Notes: generated by a model from the sequence alone, not told the origin. A stretch of DNA of 64,000 nucleotides from Bacillaceae bacterium IKA-2 (GCA_031761875.1 CP134492.1:3596001-3660000); one strand, 5' to 3'. Counted from the stretch's first letter, positions 8,062-16,863 are shown. Numbers and translations are program-made.

Positions 8062-10617
8062 TTAAACTTTTTCTATTTTAACTCGTGATTGACCACCGTG
8101 TCTTGCTCCACTTCCGCTCATTGCTTCATGTACTGGCGCTAAAATTGTATTATTATTTCCACCACGTGCGATTTGTTTTTTGCGATCTAGTGAGGCAATG
8201 TGACCGTAAGCCCAGTGACCTTGACCATAACATTTACTAACAATACCAGGACGAGTTCCTTCCCAAACCTTAGCTTTAACGGTAATTGTCCCTGTTACTG
8301 TCGTTAACTTCACCATATCACCGTTAACAACACCTAGGTTCTTCGCATCAATTGGGTTAATTTTCACGACATCATCCCAAGCTTCGTCACCTATATCGGC
8401 ATCCTTAAATTCTTGGTACCAAGAACAGTTCGCTGAACGTGCTTCACGATTTAATTTCGAACGATGTTCTGTGAATATATACGGATACTCGGCTTCATCA
8501 CCGACACGGTAGGCTGGTTCATAGTGAGGAACAAAAGCGAATTCACCTCGTTCTACTTGCAACGCTGCTTCCATTACTTCGTCAATCGTTGCTTCGTGTT
8601 TGTCTGCGTGACCTTGAAGCGCTGTTTTCAATGTTTCACTATAGAACTCATATTGTCCTGTCTCAGTTTTCCAGTTTCCGTCATACTTTTGGCGAAATTG
8701 ATAAGGGATTGTGTTCCAAGTTCCAAGTTGCTTATATTCTTCCCAACCGTTAATTAAATCGCCTTTCTTCTCTACTGTTGGATCCCATACTGGTTGAGTG
8801 TACATTTTTACTGCGATTTCATTAAATTCAGAACCATTTTCAGGCTTCTTACCAGTTTCAGGATCAGCAAATTCATTTCTATAATAATCGATCAAGTTTG
8901 AAAAACCTTTCTTTTCTAACGCTTCAGCTAGTAGCCAAGGAATTTCTGTTTCATCAATTTTTACATCAAATGGTGATTCAATCACTTTATTTTGCAAATG
9001 AAGATGTGTGTGTAAGTTTCCGTTACTACCACGAATCGCACCTAAAGCCTCAAACATATGATGGGCACATGGTAAGACGATATCAGCAAAATGAGTTTGT
9101 TCTGCTGGATTTACGGTCAAATGAACCATAAATGGAAGCTTTGCTAACGCTTCGTCCCAACGATCCGTGCCTTGATTACTAAAATTAAAGTTTGTCCAGT
9201 AGCTGATGACTACTTTTAAGTCATACGGATCTCCACTTAAAATACCGTCCGCTAAAGTATTCGTTGGTTTAACTCCACCAGATTTACCATCTTTTAGTGC
9301 AGGCATTCCTAATTTTCTTCCACCATGATCAAGACGAGGCATGCTGATGCCTTTTTCAGCAATAGCATCAAGATATGGTGTAAAGTCTGCAAAATCATTT
9401 TTTGGCGTACTTTCACCACCAGAAATTACTCCTCCAACACCATCAGCAGATCCAACAAGACCATTTAAAGCCGCTAGGGCAAATGCTGTATAACCACCAC
9501 GAACAGCCATGTTTGAACCTGGCGACATAAACGACATTGCTTTTGGTGCTGCATTACCAAACTCTCTTGCAACACGATAAATACTTTCAGCAGGAATTCC
9601 AGCTCTCTCAGCTGCCCACTCAGGTGTTTTATCTTTAAGAGCAATATTCCACCATTTTACGACGCCGTGAGTTTGAATTTCTTCAAAAGTTTCTTCATCC
9701 ACAGTTTGACCTTCAACAAAACGATTTTCACCATCTGTGAAATCACCAACGAACGGCTTATACCATAATCCTTCCGTTAATAGTACGTGAGCAATTGCTA
9801 CTGCTAAGGCACCATCTTCACCTGGTATTACCGGCCACCATTCATGTGATTTTGCAGCTGTTGATGAAAATCTCGGATCAACACAAACTAACTTCGCTTG
9901 ATCTTTTAACTTACCGAAAATACTTGCTGTATGCGGCACTTGACGATTAGTGGAAATTGGATCTCCGCCCCATAAGATCTCATAAAATGTATTTTCATGA
10001 TCGTAATCGGCATATCCCCAATGTCCTTCTGTGTAGTAGCGTCCAAATTTCTCACTTTCAGCACAAATCGATGAGTGAGAAACGTTATTCGGAGTACCGA
10101 TAATTTTTGGTAAACTACCATAAAGAATATCGTTTACGGCTGTGTAACGACCACGCCATACTGAGAATTTATGTGTTTCGTTATCGTCACGAAGTTCCAT
10201 TATTTTTTCAGCTATCGTATCCATTGCTTCTTCCCATGAAATTGGCACAAAACCTGGTTCTTGATCTCTACCTTTATTCGGATTTGTTCGCTTCATCGGT
10301 GTCTTGACACGATCTGGATCATACACTTGTTGCAAAGCAATATGCGATCGTACACATGCATGACCGTGGTTGGCCTTTGCATGTGGATTTCCTCTTACTT
10401 TTGTAGCACGACCGTCTATACGATAAATTTGCACTGCACACCAAGCTGTACAACCCTGACAAGTACTTGCTATCCATTCACCTTGCTCTTCGTTTTTAAC
10501 AGCTGCCTCTGCAGTGTCCGAGAATGCATTTAATACTGGCTTAGTTTGACTTGCCCCTGCTACGAAAAGTCCACTAGCTGCTGACATTTTTAAAAAATTC
10601 CTTCTATTAACTTTCAC
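8062..10617 (-). CDS. arrA: Molybdopterin catalytic subunit, probable respiratory arsenate reductase (ArrA)
   Basis: 851-residue DMSO-reductase-family enzyme that probably reduces arsenate to arsenite outside the membrane. A Tat signal is present (N-R-R-N-F-L-K at residues 4-10, then a hydrophobic stretch). The [4Fe-4S] motif is C53-X2-C56-X3-C60-X27-C88. The likely Mo ligand is C185 in SHSSICAESEKFG. An RGRY motif at 155-158 is the mark described for ArrA as opposed to the GRGWG of ArxA. I chose GTG 10617, since GGAGG lies 8 nt upstream; the ATG at 10632 would precede that site. Alternatives within the family are polysulfide, tetrathionate or selenate reductases. Operon partners and the AioX-like sensor favour arsenate. 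Confidence 0.82.
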   Translation of the reverse strand: MKVNRRNFLKMSAASGLFVAGASQTKPVLNAFSDTAEAAVKNEEQGEWIASTCQGCTAWCAVQIYRIDGRATKVRGNPHAKANHGHACVRSHIALQQVYDPDRVKTPMKRTNPNKGRDQEPGFVPISWEEAMDTIAEKIMELRDDNETHKFSVWRGRYTAVNDILYGSLPKIIGTPNNVSHSSICAESEKFGRYYTEGHWGYADYDHENTFYEILWGGDPISTNRQVPHTASIFGKLKDQAKLVCVDPRFSSTAAKSHEWWPVIPGEDGALAVAIAHVLLTEGLWYKPFVGDFTDGENRFVEGQTVDEETFEEIQTHGVVKWWNIALKDKTPEWAAERAGIPAESIYRVAREFGNAAPKAMSFMSPGSNMAVRGGYTAFALAALNGLVGSADGVGGVISGGESTPKNDFADFTPYLDAIAEKGISMPRLDHGGRKLGMPALKDGKSGGVKPTNTLADGILSGDPYDLKVVISYWTNFNFSNQGTDRWDEALAKLPFMVHLTVNPAEQTHFADIVLPCAHHMFEALGAIRGSNGNLHTHLHLQNKVIESPFDVKIDETEIPWLLAEALEKKGFSNLIDYYRNEFADPETGKKPENGSEFNEIAVKMYTQPVWDPTVEKKGDLINGWEEYKQLGTWNTIPYQFRQKYDGNWKTETGQYEFYSETLKTALQGHADKHEATIDEVMEAALQVERGEFAFVPHYEPAYRVGDEAEYPYIFTEHRSKLNREARSANCSWYQEFKDADIGDEAWDDVVKINPIDAKNLGVVNGDMVKLTTVTGTITVKAKVWEGTRPGIVSKCYGQGHWAYGHIASLDRKKQIARGGNNNTILAPVHEAMSGSGARHGGQSRVKIEKV

Positions 10618-10690
10618 AAGTTCCACCTCCATTAAGTAATTAACAAATCTGTTAATCTTTTACCTAGCTTTATATATTGATAAATTTCAA

Positions 10691-10864
10691 TTACTTCTTT
10701 TCCGAATCATCATCATCTACCGTTAACTCTTTTGTAGATTTTTTAAATTCCTTCAGTGTGTCCCCTATTGCCCTACCCATTTCAGGTAGTTTTTTAGGTC
10801 CGAAAATTATGAGTGCAATTACTAAAATTAAAATCAAGCCTGGAATTCCGATGTTTGGTAACAT
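10691..10864 (-). CDS. tatA: TatA twin-arginine translocase subunit, first gene of arr operon
   Basis: 57-residue protein found by reading the minus strand. It has an N-terminal membrane helix ([15 protein letters not shown]), the [14 protein letters not shown] hinge and amphipathic helix, and an acidic/lysine tail, exactly the TatA pattern and length. The ribosome site AAGGGGG lies 7 nt before ATG 10864. It sits 73 nt before the arrA start in the same direction. A dedicated pore-forming Tat subunit next to a Tat-exported enzyme suggests co-expression of substrate and exporter. No tatC is in the window. Confidence 0.9.
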   Translation of the reverse strand: MLPNIGIPGLILILVIALIIFGPKKLPEMGRAIGDTLKEFKKSTKELTVDDDDSEKK

Positions 10865-10899
10865 GTTGTAGTCCCCCTTATTATTATTTTTCCCCCTTC

Positions 10900-10926
10900 G
10901 CTTACTACAACTTTAGTGTAGTAAGC
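10900..10926. promoter_or_regulatory. Perfect 10-bp inverted repeat upstream of tatA-arr
   Basis: GCTTACTACA, a 7-nt spacer, then TGTAGTAAGC, 36 nt upstream of the tatA start. A second, weaker pair (CAGTTTG at 10935-10941 and CAAACTG at 10954-10960) lies next to it. They could be an operator for the adjacent response regulator or a leader hairpin. No strong T-tract follows in the transcribed direction, so termination is less likely. Confidence 0.5.
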
Positions 10927-11037
10927 TTGAAAGCCAGTTTGCGAAAAACTACACAAACTGCAAATAATCTAAAAAATTTTGGTTAATTTATGCCATTACT
11001 TATTTTCTATCTCTATCATGCCATGTTTGTGATCTTT

Positions 11038-11053
11038 TTCACTATCGGAAAAA
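11038..11053. promoter_or_regulatory. Candidate FNR/CRP-type box in arr upstream region
   Basis: TGTGA-TCTTTT-TCACT fits the TGTGA-N6-TCACA consensus with one mismatch. It is about 175 nt upstream of tatA. An FNR-type activator would suit an anaerobic respiratory operon. The -10 element it would serve is not clear by eye. Confidence 0.4.
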
Positions 11054-11093
11054 ATAACAGGTCTTGTAGGGAAAAAACGTAATTGTGTACAAA

Positions 11094-11150
11094 AAAATCC
11101 TTACAGTCTGAAAACGCTGATAACTCAACGTTTTCCTTGTAAGGATTTTC
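11094..11150. terminator. Long interrupted hairpin between divergent arr and CcdA-like genes
   Basis: Outer arms AATCCTTACA and TGTAAGGATT enclose inner arms GAAAACG and CGTTTTC. The 491-bp gap between tatA (10864) and the CcdA-like gene holds this hairpin, the FNR-like box, the inverted repeats, and the leader described separately. There is no coding relic that I can see. The hairpin may insulate the two divergent units. Confidence 0.5.
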
Positions 11151-11274
11151 TTACGATTGCTTAGTTCACAAATAGTTCATAATTAGAAAAATCTATTACA
11201 CTTAGACAGCTATTTTTTTTAGAAAAAAAGGTGATATACTAATTTTAATAATAGATTATCAGTTTTTGAGGGGA

Positions 11275-11331
11275 ACAAACACGAAATAGAAGTTGGATTT
11301 CGATGGGATGAATATAATTTATCCCTCGTAG
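11275..11331 (+). promoter_or_regulatory. Structured 5' leader of the CcdA-like gene
   Basis: Two adjacent hairpins in the untranslated region: CGAAAT...ATTTCG, then CGA-T-GGGAT...ATCCC-TCG. A GATATACT -10-like element lies about 50 nt upstream near 11232. I do not recognise a known riboswitch class. Confidence 0.4.
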
Positions 11332-11364
11332 TCACGCGTCATTTAACATGGGAGAGTGTTTAAG

Positions 11365-12558
11365 GTGAGCCAAAAATTAGTGAAAGTATTTTTATTATTA
11401 TCTCTTTTTCTAACATTTAGCCACGTAGTTTTGGCTGAAGAATATTCTGACAAGATGTACTATATATTGAGTGATACTTGCTCTGTATGTGCGGAGGTAT
11501 CCATATACTTAGACGAACTGGAAGAAGAAGGAAACTTAACTTATGAAGTCATTCGGTTAGAAGTGCGTCGAGATCGCGAAGAAGTTATACGGGTAAAAGA
11601 AGAGTATGATGTCGACGAAATGTTAGTTCCTTTATTTATTTTTGAAGACAAACATATACTGGGATTTAACTCCATAGTAGAGCGTGAACTCACAGATCGC
11701 TTGACTTCTGGAGTGGGTAGAGTTGATGTAAAAAAGAGCGGATTTTTCGACAGAAATTTAGAAGATGCACCTTTGATTTTAGCAACAGTGCTAATCGGAA
11801 CAGTTGACGGTTTTAATCCCTGCTCATTGTGGGCGTTGATGTTTTTAGTTAGTATGGTAATCAGATTTAATTCTCGAAGAAAGATGGCTATTGTTGGTGG
11901 GACTTACATTCTAACAATTGCTTTAATATACGGACTATTTATGGTAGGAACTTTTTCTATAGTCATTCTTATCATCGATTATTTTTGGTTTAGATTTGCC
12001 TTATTTTCACTAGGAATGTTAGTTGCTATCGTAAATATACGAGAGGGACTAGGGTTGAAGTCAAGTTTGTCATTTTCCATTAAAGACGATAATAAAAAGA
12101 GTTTTGTAAAGAAAATCAGAGATCGACTTTTTCGGGTCGAATCTATGTTCGGAATAATTCTAGCATCTGTCACGATAGGAGCCTTTGCCTCCTTCATTGA
12201 GTTGCCTTGTACAGCTGGTTTCCCTATTATCTGGAATGGCTTGGTTTCTAGCCATGGAGTCGGGTTAGCTGAGTATGGTTTTTATTTGATGGTTTACTTA
12301 ACTATGTATATATCAATGGAAGTGCTCATCGTTATTTTTATGATTTGGACAATGAGAAAAGCATTTATGGGTGAATTTATAGGTGGCAACTTGAAATTAG
12401 TATCAGGTTTATTGATGGGATTTTTAGCGATTATTTTATTGTTAGGATACGAGTATATGAATAATATGTGGATAGTATTAGGCGGTTCACTTCTGGTTTT
12501 AGGTGCTACAATTATCTTCATGATTGTAAAAAAAATAATTAGTAAGAAAAAGAAATAA
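11365..12558 (+). CDS. Membrane thiol-disulfide transfer protein (thioredoxin-like domain fused to CcdA/DsbD-like membrane domain)
   Basis: About 397 residues. A signal-like helix is followed by a glutaredoxin/thioredoxin-like domain with a CSVC motif (YYILSDTCSVCAEV). A membrane domain of about six helices follows, with two conserved Cys contexts, GFNPCSLWALMF and ELPCTAGFP, as in CcdA/DsbD-type reductant conductors. It likely moves electrons across the membrane to extracytoplasmic thiol proteins, such as the ResA-like and selenoprotein lipoproteins just downstream. I chose GTG 11365 because GGGAG lies about 10 nt before it; the GTG at 11356 is too close to that site. It is on the opposite strand to both neighbours and probably has its own promoter. 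Confidence 0.8.
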   Translation: MSQKLVKVFLLLSLFLTFSHVVLAEEYSDKMYYILSDTCSVCAEVSIYLDELEEEGNLTYEVIRLEVRRDREEVIRVKEEYDVDEMLVPLFIFEDKHILGFNSIVERELTDRLTSGVGRVDVKKSGFFDRNLEDAPLILATVLIGTVDGFNPCSLWALMFLVSMVIRFNSRRKMAIVGGTYILTIALIYGLFMVGTFSIVILIIDYFWFRFALFSLGMLVAIVNIREGLGLKSSLSFSIKDDNKKSFVKKIRDRLFRVESMFGIILASVTIGAFASFIELPCTAGFPIIWNGLVSSHGVGLAEYGFYLMVYLTMYISMEVLIVIFMIWTMRKAFMGEFIGGNLKLVSGLLMGFLAIILLLGYEYMNNMWIVLGGSLLVLGATIIFMIVKKIISKKKK

Positions 12559-12770
12559 TTTATTAACTAATAAAAAACGCGAGGAATTTTTGATATACTT
12601 GTTTTAAAACAGCAATAGTTTTTTACATTTAACTATTGTCTACTTTTAAAAGGGAGCTTATCATTTTCCAAGCGTTTTTTTCTTTATTTAAATGTTGAAT
12701 AGGTCTTAACTGATTTGTTCAATTACGGTTAACCGATTCATTTGAATCCTTTATGATTTAACCCCTTAAC

Positions 12771-13310
12771 TTACCTTAGCTCCTCGATAAATTCTACGAG
12801 CATTTCATAAGTTACTTCACCTGAAATTATTTTAGAAATCCGACCATCTTGATCAAGAATATATGTGTAGGGGATACTATTAATATTATAAAGTGAAGAT
12901 ACGATCCCTCTTCTATCTTCGCCTGGCTGGTCTATAAATGTAGGGAACTCAACGCCATACTCAACCATAAATTCATCAGCTCCATCAGCAGCTCTTTCAT
13001 GTGTAGCCAGATTTACGCCCACTACTTTGACACCTTTATCTTGATAATCATTAGAAAAGCGAATCAAGTCAGGCATTTCTTTTTTGCATGGCGGACACCA
13101 CGAAGCCCATAAATTCAAAACAACAATATCACCTCTAAATGATGATAACTCGGCAAATTCTCCATTGTGCCATAACGGTAAATTGAAGTCTGGTGCATTT
13201 TTTCCGACTTCAGCTCCGACCTTCCCTGACTCTGTTGTTACTAACACGTATCCGATAAAACCAACGGCAACGAGAAAGATAATTAAACTGGTAAACCTTC
13301 TACTGGGCAT
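12771..13310 (-). CDS. ResA/TlpA-type membrane-anchored thiol-disulfide oxidoreductase
   Basis: 179 residues with an N-terminal membrane anchor (LIIFLVAVGFIGYVLV) and a TlpA-like thioredoxin fold whose active site is NLWASWCPPCKKE. Such proteins reduce disulfides outside the membrane, for example apocytochrome c cysteines. ATG 13310 has GGAG 8 nt upstream; longer readings lack a ribosome site. The ORF could extend 30 codons further, but that part is leader and terminator sequence. It lies downstream of the redoxin-like selenoprotein gene on the same strand, with a strong terminator between. The call of ResA itself is uncertain because several TlpA paralogs look alike. Confidence 0.85.
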   Translation of the reverse strand: MPSRRFTSLIIFLVAVGFIGYVLVTTESGKVGAEVGKNAPDFNLPLWHNGEFAELSSFRGDIVVLNLWASWCPPCKKEMPDLIRFSNDYQDKGVKVVGVNLATHERAADGADEFMVEYGVEFPTFIDQPGEDRRGIVSSLYNINSIPYTYILDQDGRISKIISGEVTYEMLVEFIEELR

Positions 13311-13351
13311 AGTTTTTTCTCCTTTCAAAATCTTTATGCAAACTTTACCAC

Positions 13352-13406
13352 ATGACAAATGAAAAAACCTCATCAAACTCCTAGGATGAGGTTTTTTCAT
13401 TTGTCG
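13352..13406. terminator. Strong bidirectional-type hairpin terminator
   Basis: GACAAATGAAAAAACCTCAT and its near-perfect complement flank a short loop, giving a stem of about 20 bp with A and T runs. It lies 29 nt beyond the stop of the redoxin-like selenoprotein gene and just upstream of the ResA-like gene. Confidence 0.85.
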
Positions 13407-13434
13407 AATTAACCAATAGGTGAAATTATTATTA

Positions 13435-13962
13435 CTAGTCCATCGAGCTTATAATTTCTTTACTATTATCTCCTACTAGATAATCGATCTCAACGACGAT
13501 ATAGTCAGCATCTGGGTTTGCACCAACATAGCCACGGTAAAGGTAGTTTTCTTCTTTGTCAAAAAAGCCAAATTGTTCCCCAAACTCCAATTCATAGTCT
13601 GATAAAAATTCAAAGTTAACTAGATTAAAAGTTTCTTGCACAAGAGTGTGTTCCTCAGGAGTAGAGTAACTAATTGCATACATTTTTACATCTTGTAATC
13701 CTGTTTCTGCTTGCTTATTCAGCTCAACTAGCTGATTTATACAGATTTGTCAGCTAATTCCTGTAAAATAAGCATAAATGGTCTTACCATCAGGGCTAAC
13801 ATTAACAAGATTTCCTGAATTGTCAGGCAATGAGATCTCGAACTCGGATGCAGTGTAAGCTAATCGCTCACTTCCATTACTCTCTTTTCCCCCATCTGAA
13901 CTACATGCAACAAGCGCAACAATCGATATAAACAATATCACAAATATCAATCTCTTTTTCAT
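13435..13962 (-). CDS. Selenocysteine-containing redoxin/SCO-like lipoprotein (in-frame UGA)
   Basis: Read through one TGA (13750-13752), the frame gives 175 residues. The lipoprotein signal ends at LVAC (about residue 20), then comes a thioredoxin-fold/redoxin domain. The UGA falls at residue 71 in YFTGIS-U-QIC, giving U-X-X-C with C74, the position of the redox CxxC in this fold (compare the TlpA motif). Without readthrough the protein would end right at its active site, while the C-terminal 104 residues stay open in the same frame. A hairpin TCAGCTAGTTGAGCTGA follows 14 nt after the UGA. ATG 13962 is followed by a typical Lys-rich signal. It is probably an extracytoplasmic thiol/selenol oxidoreductase. 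The precise substrate is unknown. Confidence 0.82.
13719..13735 (-). promoter_or_regulatory. bSECIS-like hairpin of redoxin-like selenoprotein
   Basis: TCAGCT-AGTTG-AGCTGA: a 6-bp perfect stem whose loop contains GU, starting 14 nt after the TGA. This is the spacing expected for a bacterial SECIS element read by SelB. Confidence 0.65.
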
Positions 13963-14059
13963 TATAATTACTCCTTACTAAATAGTTTATACTGATACTA
14001 TAGCTGATTTCTGTTTATAAAACTAGCTACTTCCTTAAATTATTTTTGTCTTCCTACCA

Positions 14060-14824
14060 TTATTTCAACAACCCCACTAAGCGAAGTCCATGAAGAATTC
14101 CGTCTTCATTTACATGTTTTGTCACATGTTTTGCAACCTCTTTTGCCTGTTGATGCGCATTTCCCATTGCGACACTATTTTCGACAAATTTAAGCATTTC
14201 AACATCATTTAGACCATCACCAAAAGCGTAAACTTGATTTTTCTCGACACCTAAATGCTCGATCATCTTTTCGATTCCTATTGCCTTTGAGCCACCTAAC
14301 GGTAAGATATCCGTAGATACAGAGTGCCAGCGTACAAATTGAAACTGCTGAAACATATCAATATAAGTTTTTTCAGATCCACCTTCACAAAAAAGTAGTG
14401 TTTGATAAATTTCCCGTTCATCCATATAGGCTGGATCATGCTCTGGATGAGCGATTTTTAATGAACCGATGCTTTCTTCAATAAAAGGGTCATAAACAAT
14501 ATTCGCTCTCATGCTCTCATGATCCATATACACTAAACCGTGTTCATTGGTGCTAGCAAACTCGGTTAAAGATTTCAACAACTGTCTATTTAAGGGATTC
14601 TTATAAATTACTTCACCACGTGCAACAACATACTGTCCGTTAAAGCTGACATACGAATCAATTTCTAACTCTTCAAGTAAATCTTTAAACATAAATGGAG
14701 CCCGTCCTGTTGCAATGGCTATGTGATGTCCTTCACTTTTCAACTCGGCCAATGCTTTTTTCGTTGATGCTGGTAATTTTTTTTCATCATTAAGAAGTGT
14801 TCCGTCTATATCAAAAAAAATCAT
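14060..14824 (-). CDS. Cof-type HAD-family phosphatase
   Basis: 254-residue cytosolic haloacid-dehalogenase hydrolase of the Cof/YidA type, usually acting on sugar phosphates or related small phosphates. The catalytic DIDGTLL is at the N-terminus (residues 5-11). The second motif is IAIATGRAP, and the third and fourth are GGSKAIGIEKM and FGDGLNDVEML. The C2 cap lies between. I chose ATG 14824, with AAAGGTGG 8 nt upstream, rather than the longer reading to 14866. It is a single gene convergent with nothing; the divergent neighbour is the Rieske flavoprotein. Confidence 0.9.
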   Translation of the reverse strand: MIFFDIDGTLLNDEKKLPASTKKALAELKSEGHHIAIATGRAPFMFKDLLEELEIDSYVSFNGQYVVARGEVIYKNPLNRQLLKSLTEFASTNEHGLVYMDHESMRANIVYDPFIEESIGSLKIAHPEHDPAYMDEREIYQTLLFCEGGSEKTYIDMFQQFQFVRWHSVSTDILPLGGSKAIGIEKMIEHLGVEKNQVYAFGDGLNDVEMLKFVENSVAMGNAHQQAKEVAKHVTKHVNEDGILHGLRLVGLLK

Positions 14825-14939
14825 ATTTTTTACCACCTTTTTGAATGTATGCTTGTATTTTAACAATTTATTGCCCTAAAAATCGAATCTTATTTCCTGG
14901 CATCTTTTTATACTTATTGGTAAAAATAACTATGAGTTC

Positions 14940-15026
14940 AGAAAAACACAAGCAAGGCGCTACTCCCACGGTTACTCGTCGGAAAATCGACAGTGATATA
15001 AAGATGTGCCTTGGAGCTAGACAAGA
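14940..15026. repeat. Dispersed repeat family C, copy 1
   Basis: Diverged copy: GAAAAAC-ACAAGC-AAGGCGC ... CTTGGAGCTAGACAAG. It shares the AAGGCG start and GGAGCTAGACAA end with copies near 16616, 25083, 32153 and 44512. It lies directly before the ribosome site of the flavoprotein gene. Confidence 0.6.
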
Positions 15027-15044
15027 AAATTGGAGGACGACTAC

Positions 15045-16565
15045 ATGACAACTTTACAATGGCCCCCCGTACCAGAACCATACTGGCGTAAAAATTTGCA
15101 AATCCCATCTTTCCAAGCATTGGAGGAAGATATTAGCACAGATGTGACGATTGTAGGCGCTGGAATTACCGGTATCACGACTGCATATTTACTTAGCCTA
15201 GAAGGTGTAAAAGTTACTTTGATCGATGCAGGGAAAATTCTTAATGGAACAACTGGTCACACAACTGCTAAATTAACGGCACAGCACGGAATTATCTATG
15301 ATGAATTCATTAACCATTTTGGCAGGGACGGTGCTGAAATGTATTACCAAGCTAACGATATGGGCCGAGCTTTTGTAAAAAATATAATTCAAACCCTTCG
15401 TATCGATTGTGATTTTGCGGAGCATGATGCTTATATTTATACAAATTCTGATCAAGAGTTTAAAAAGCTAGAAAAAGAAGCTAAAGCATATGAAAAACTA
15501 AACATTAAAGGAAAATTAGTTGAAACAATGCCCCTAACATTACCAATGAAAAAAGCGATTGTCATGGAGAAACAAGCGCAGTTTCATCCGCTAAAATATT
15601 TACTACCCCTTGTTAAAAGTATCATTGAAAAAGGCGGACAAATATTCGAAGACACAACTGCAGTTGACGTCGAAGAAGGCGCCAATCCAAGAGTGACCAC
15701 TCGAAGTGGACATGTTATAACTAGTCAACAAGTTATTTCCTGCTCACACTATCCTTTTTATGATGGTAACGGCTTTTATTTTACAAGAATGTACGCCGAA
15801 AGATCTTATGTGGTGGCAGTGAAAAGTAATCAACCATATCCAGGTGGGATGTACTTAAGTGCCGAAACTCCAAAGCGCTCAGTCCGCTCTACACCTATAG
15901 GCAATGACACTCTGCTTCTACTTGGTGGCGAAAGTCATAAAACTGGTCACGGAATAAATACGATGGCTCACTATGAAGCTCTAGCAACATTTGGTAAAGA
16001 CGTACTAGGTGCAACAGACATCCATTATCGTTGGTCAGCTCAAGACTTGTACACATTAGATAAAATGCCTTTTATTGGTCGAATCACTTCAGGAAAACAA
16101 AATATTTCTATAGCAAGTGGCTATAGAAAATGGGGAATGACTACTAGTACTGCTGCCGCGATGATTTTAAACGACCTGATTATCAAAGGTTCACACCCAT
16201 ACGAAGAACTTTTCAGCCCGTCACGTTTTAAAGCAGATCCTTCTATTAAAAACTTTATTGAACATAATGCTGACGTCGCAGTCCAGTTTGTAACAGGAAA
16301 AGTAGACATGACTTTTAAGGAACCCAATGATGTAGCTATTGGCGAAGGTGCCCACGTTCGCATTAACGGACAAAAATGTGGCGCATACCGTGACGACGAC
16401 GGCAAACTTCATTTAGTCGATGCAACTTGCACTCATTTGGGTTGTGAAGTGGAATGGAATGAAGGCGATAAGTCATGGGATTGTCCTTGCCACGGCTCCC
16501 GTTTCTCCACGGATGGCAATGTTTTAGAAGGTCCGGCAGATCAACCTTTAAAAAGTGTTGATTAG
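15045..16565 (+). CDS. FAD-dependent oxidoreductase fused to a C-terminal Rieske [2Fe-2S] domain
   Basis: 506 residues. The DAO-type flavin fold starts with VTIVGAGITGITTAYLLS (about residues 33-50), with a FAD-binding end at MPFIGRI...GYRKWGMTTS. A short linker leads to a Rieske domain with CTHLGCEVEW and CPCHGSRF (about 465-500), ligating one 2Fe-2S cluster by two Cys and two His. This is the common Bacillus architecture sometimes annotated as Rieske-containing glycine/D-amino-acid oxidase-like protein; its substrate is not established. ATG 15045 has TTGGAGGA 9 nt upstream. A bidirectional terminator follows at 16819. Confidence 0.9.
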   Translation: MTTLQWPPVPEPYWRKNLQIPSFQALEEDISTDVTIVGAGITGITTAYLLSLEGVKVTLIDAGKILNGTTGHTTAKLTAQHGIIYDEFINHFGRDGAEMYYQANDMGRAFVKNIIQTLRIDCDFAEHDAYIYTNSDQEFKKLEKEAKAYEKLNIKGKLVETMPLTLPMKKAIVMEKQAQFHPLKYLLPLVKSIIEKGGQIFEDTTAVDVEEGANPRVTTRSGHVITSQQVISCSHYPFYDGNGFYFTRMYAERSYVVAVKSNQPYPGGMYLSAETPKRSVRSTPIGNDTLLLLGGESHKTGHGINTMAHYEALATFGKDVLGATDIHYRWSAQDLYTLDKMPFIGRITSGKQNISIASGYRKWGMTTSTAAAMILNDLIIKGSHPYEELFSPSRFKADPSIKNFIEHNADVAVQFVTGKVDMTFKEPNDVAIGEGAHVRINGQKCGAYRDDDGKLHLVDATCTHLGCEVEWNEGDKSWDCPCHGSRFSTDGNVLEGPADQPLKSVD

Positions 16566-16615
16566 CAAAAAATTAACTATATCATCTGATAATCTCTGCT
16601 CTGCTGATATTACAA

Positions 16616-16820
16616 GAAAAGCGCAAGGCGCTCGCCAATCGGCGAAATCGGTGGAAGGCCTTTGACAGAAGTCGCTTTTTGACTTCCGAAAAGGACTGAA
16701 GCGGTCAAGCCGATGGCGCCTGAAGCTAGACAAAGAAAAGCGGTGAAGTGACCTCGAGCGGCTAGGCGCTGCAGCTGAAGCCAGACAGACACGAAAATTT
16801 TATGCTTTCTTACCTTTAAA
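16616..16820. repeat. Dispersed repeat family C, tandem copies 2 and 3
   Basis: GAAAAGCGCAAGGCGCTCGC ... GCCTGAAGCTAGACAA, followed at once by a second unit GAAAAGCGGTGAAG ... CAGCTGAAGCCAGACAGACA. The tail from about 16787 (AGACAGACACGAAAATTTTA) recurs at 44535. This explains most of the 298-bp gap after the flavoprotein gene. Confidence 0.7.
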
Positions 16821-16863
16821 AAAGGATCATACACAGTTTAATTTGTGTATGATCCTTTTTATT
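16819..16863. terminator. Bidirectional terminator between convergent genes
   Basis: AAAAGGATCATACACA, a 7-nt loop and TTGTGTATGATCCTTTTT form a 15-bp stem with flanking A and T tracts. It serves the flavoprotein (plus) and the transglycosylase (minus). Confidence 0.9.

Noticed and set aside
8062-10617. Arsenite oxidase-type ArxA or polysulfide reductase PsrA for the molybdoenzyme
   Set aside because: RGRY rather than GRGWG, and the C-X2-C-X3-C-X27-C spacing with an AioX-like sensor, favour ArrA. Not fully excluded.
10677-10871. 64-residue plus-strand ORF
   Set aside because: It is the antisense of tatA, which has a perfect family match and ribosome site.
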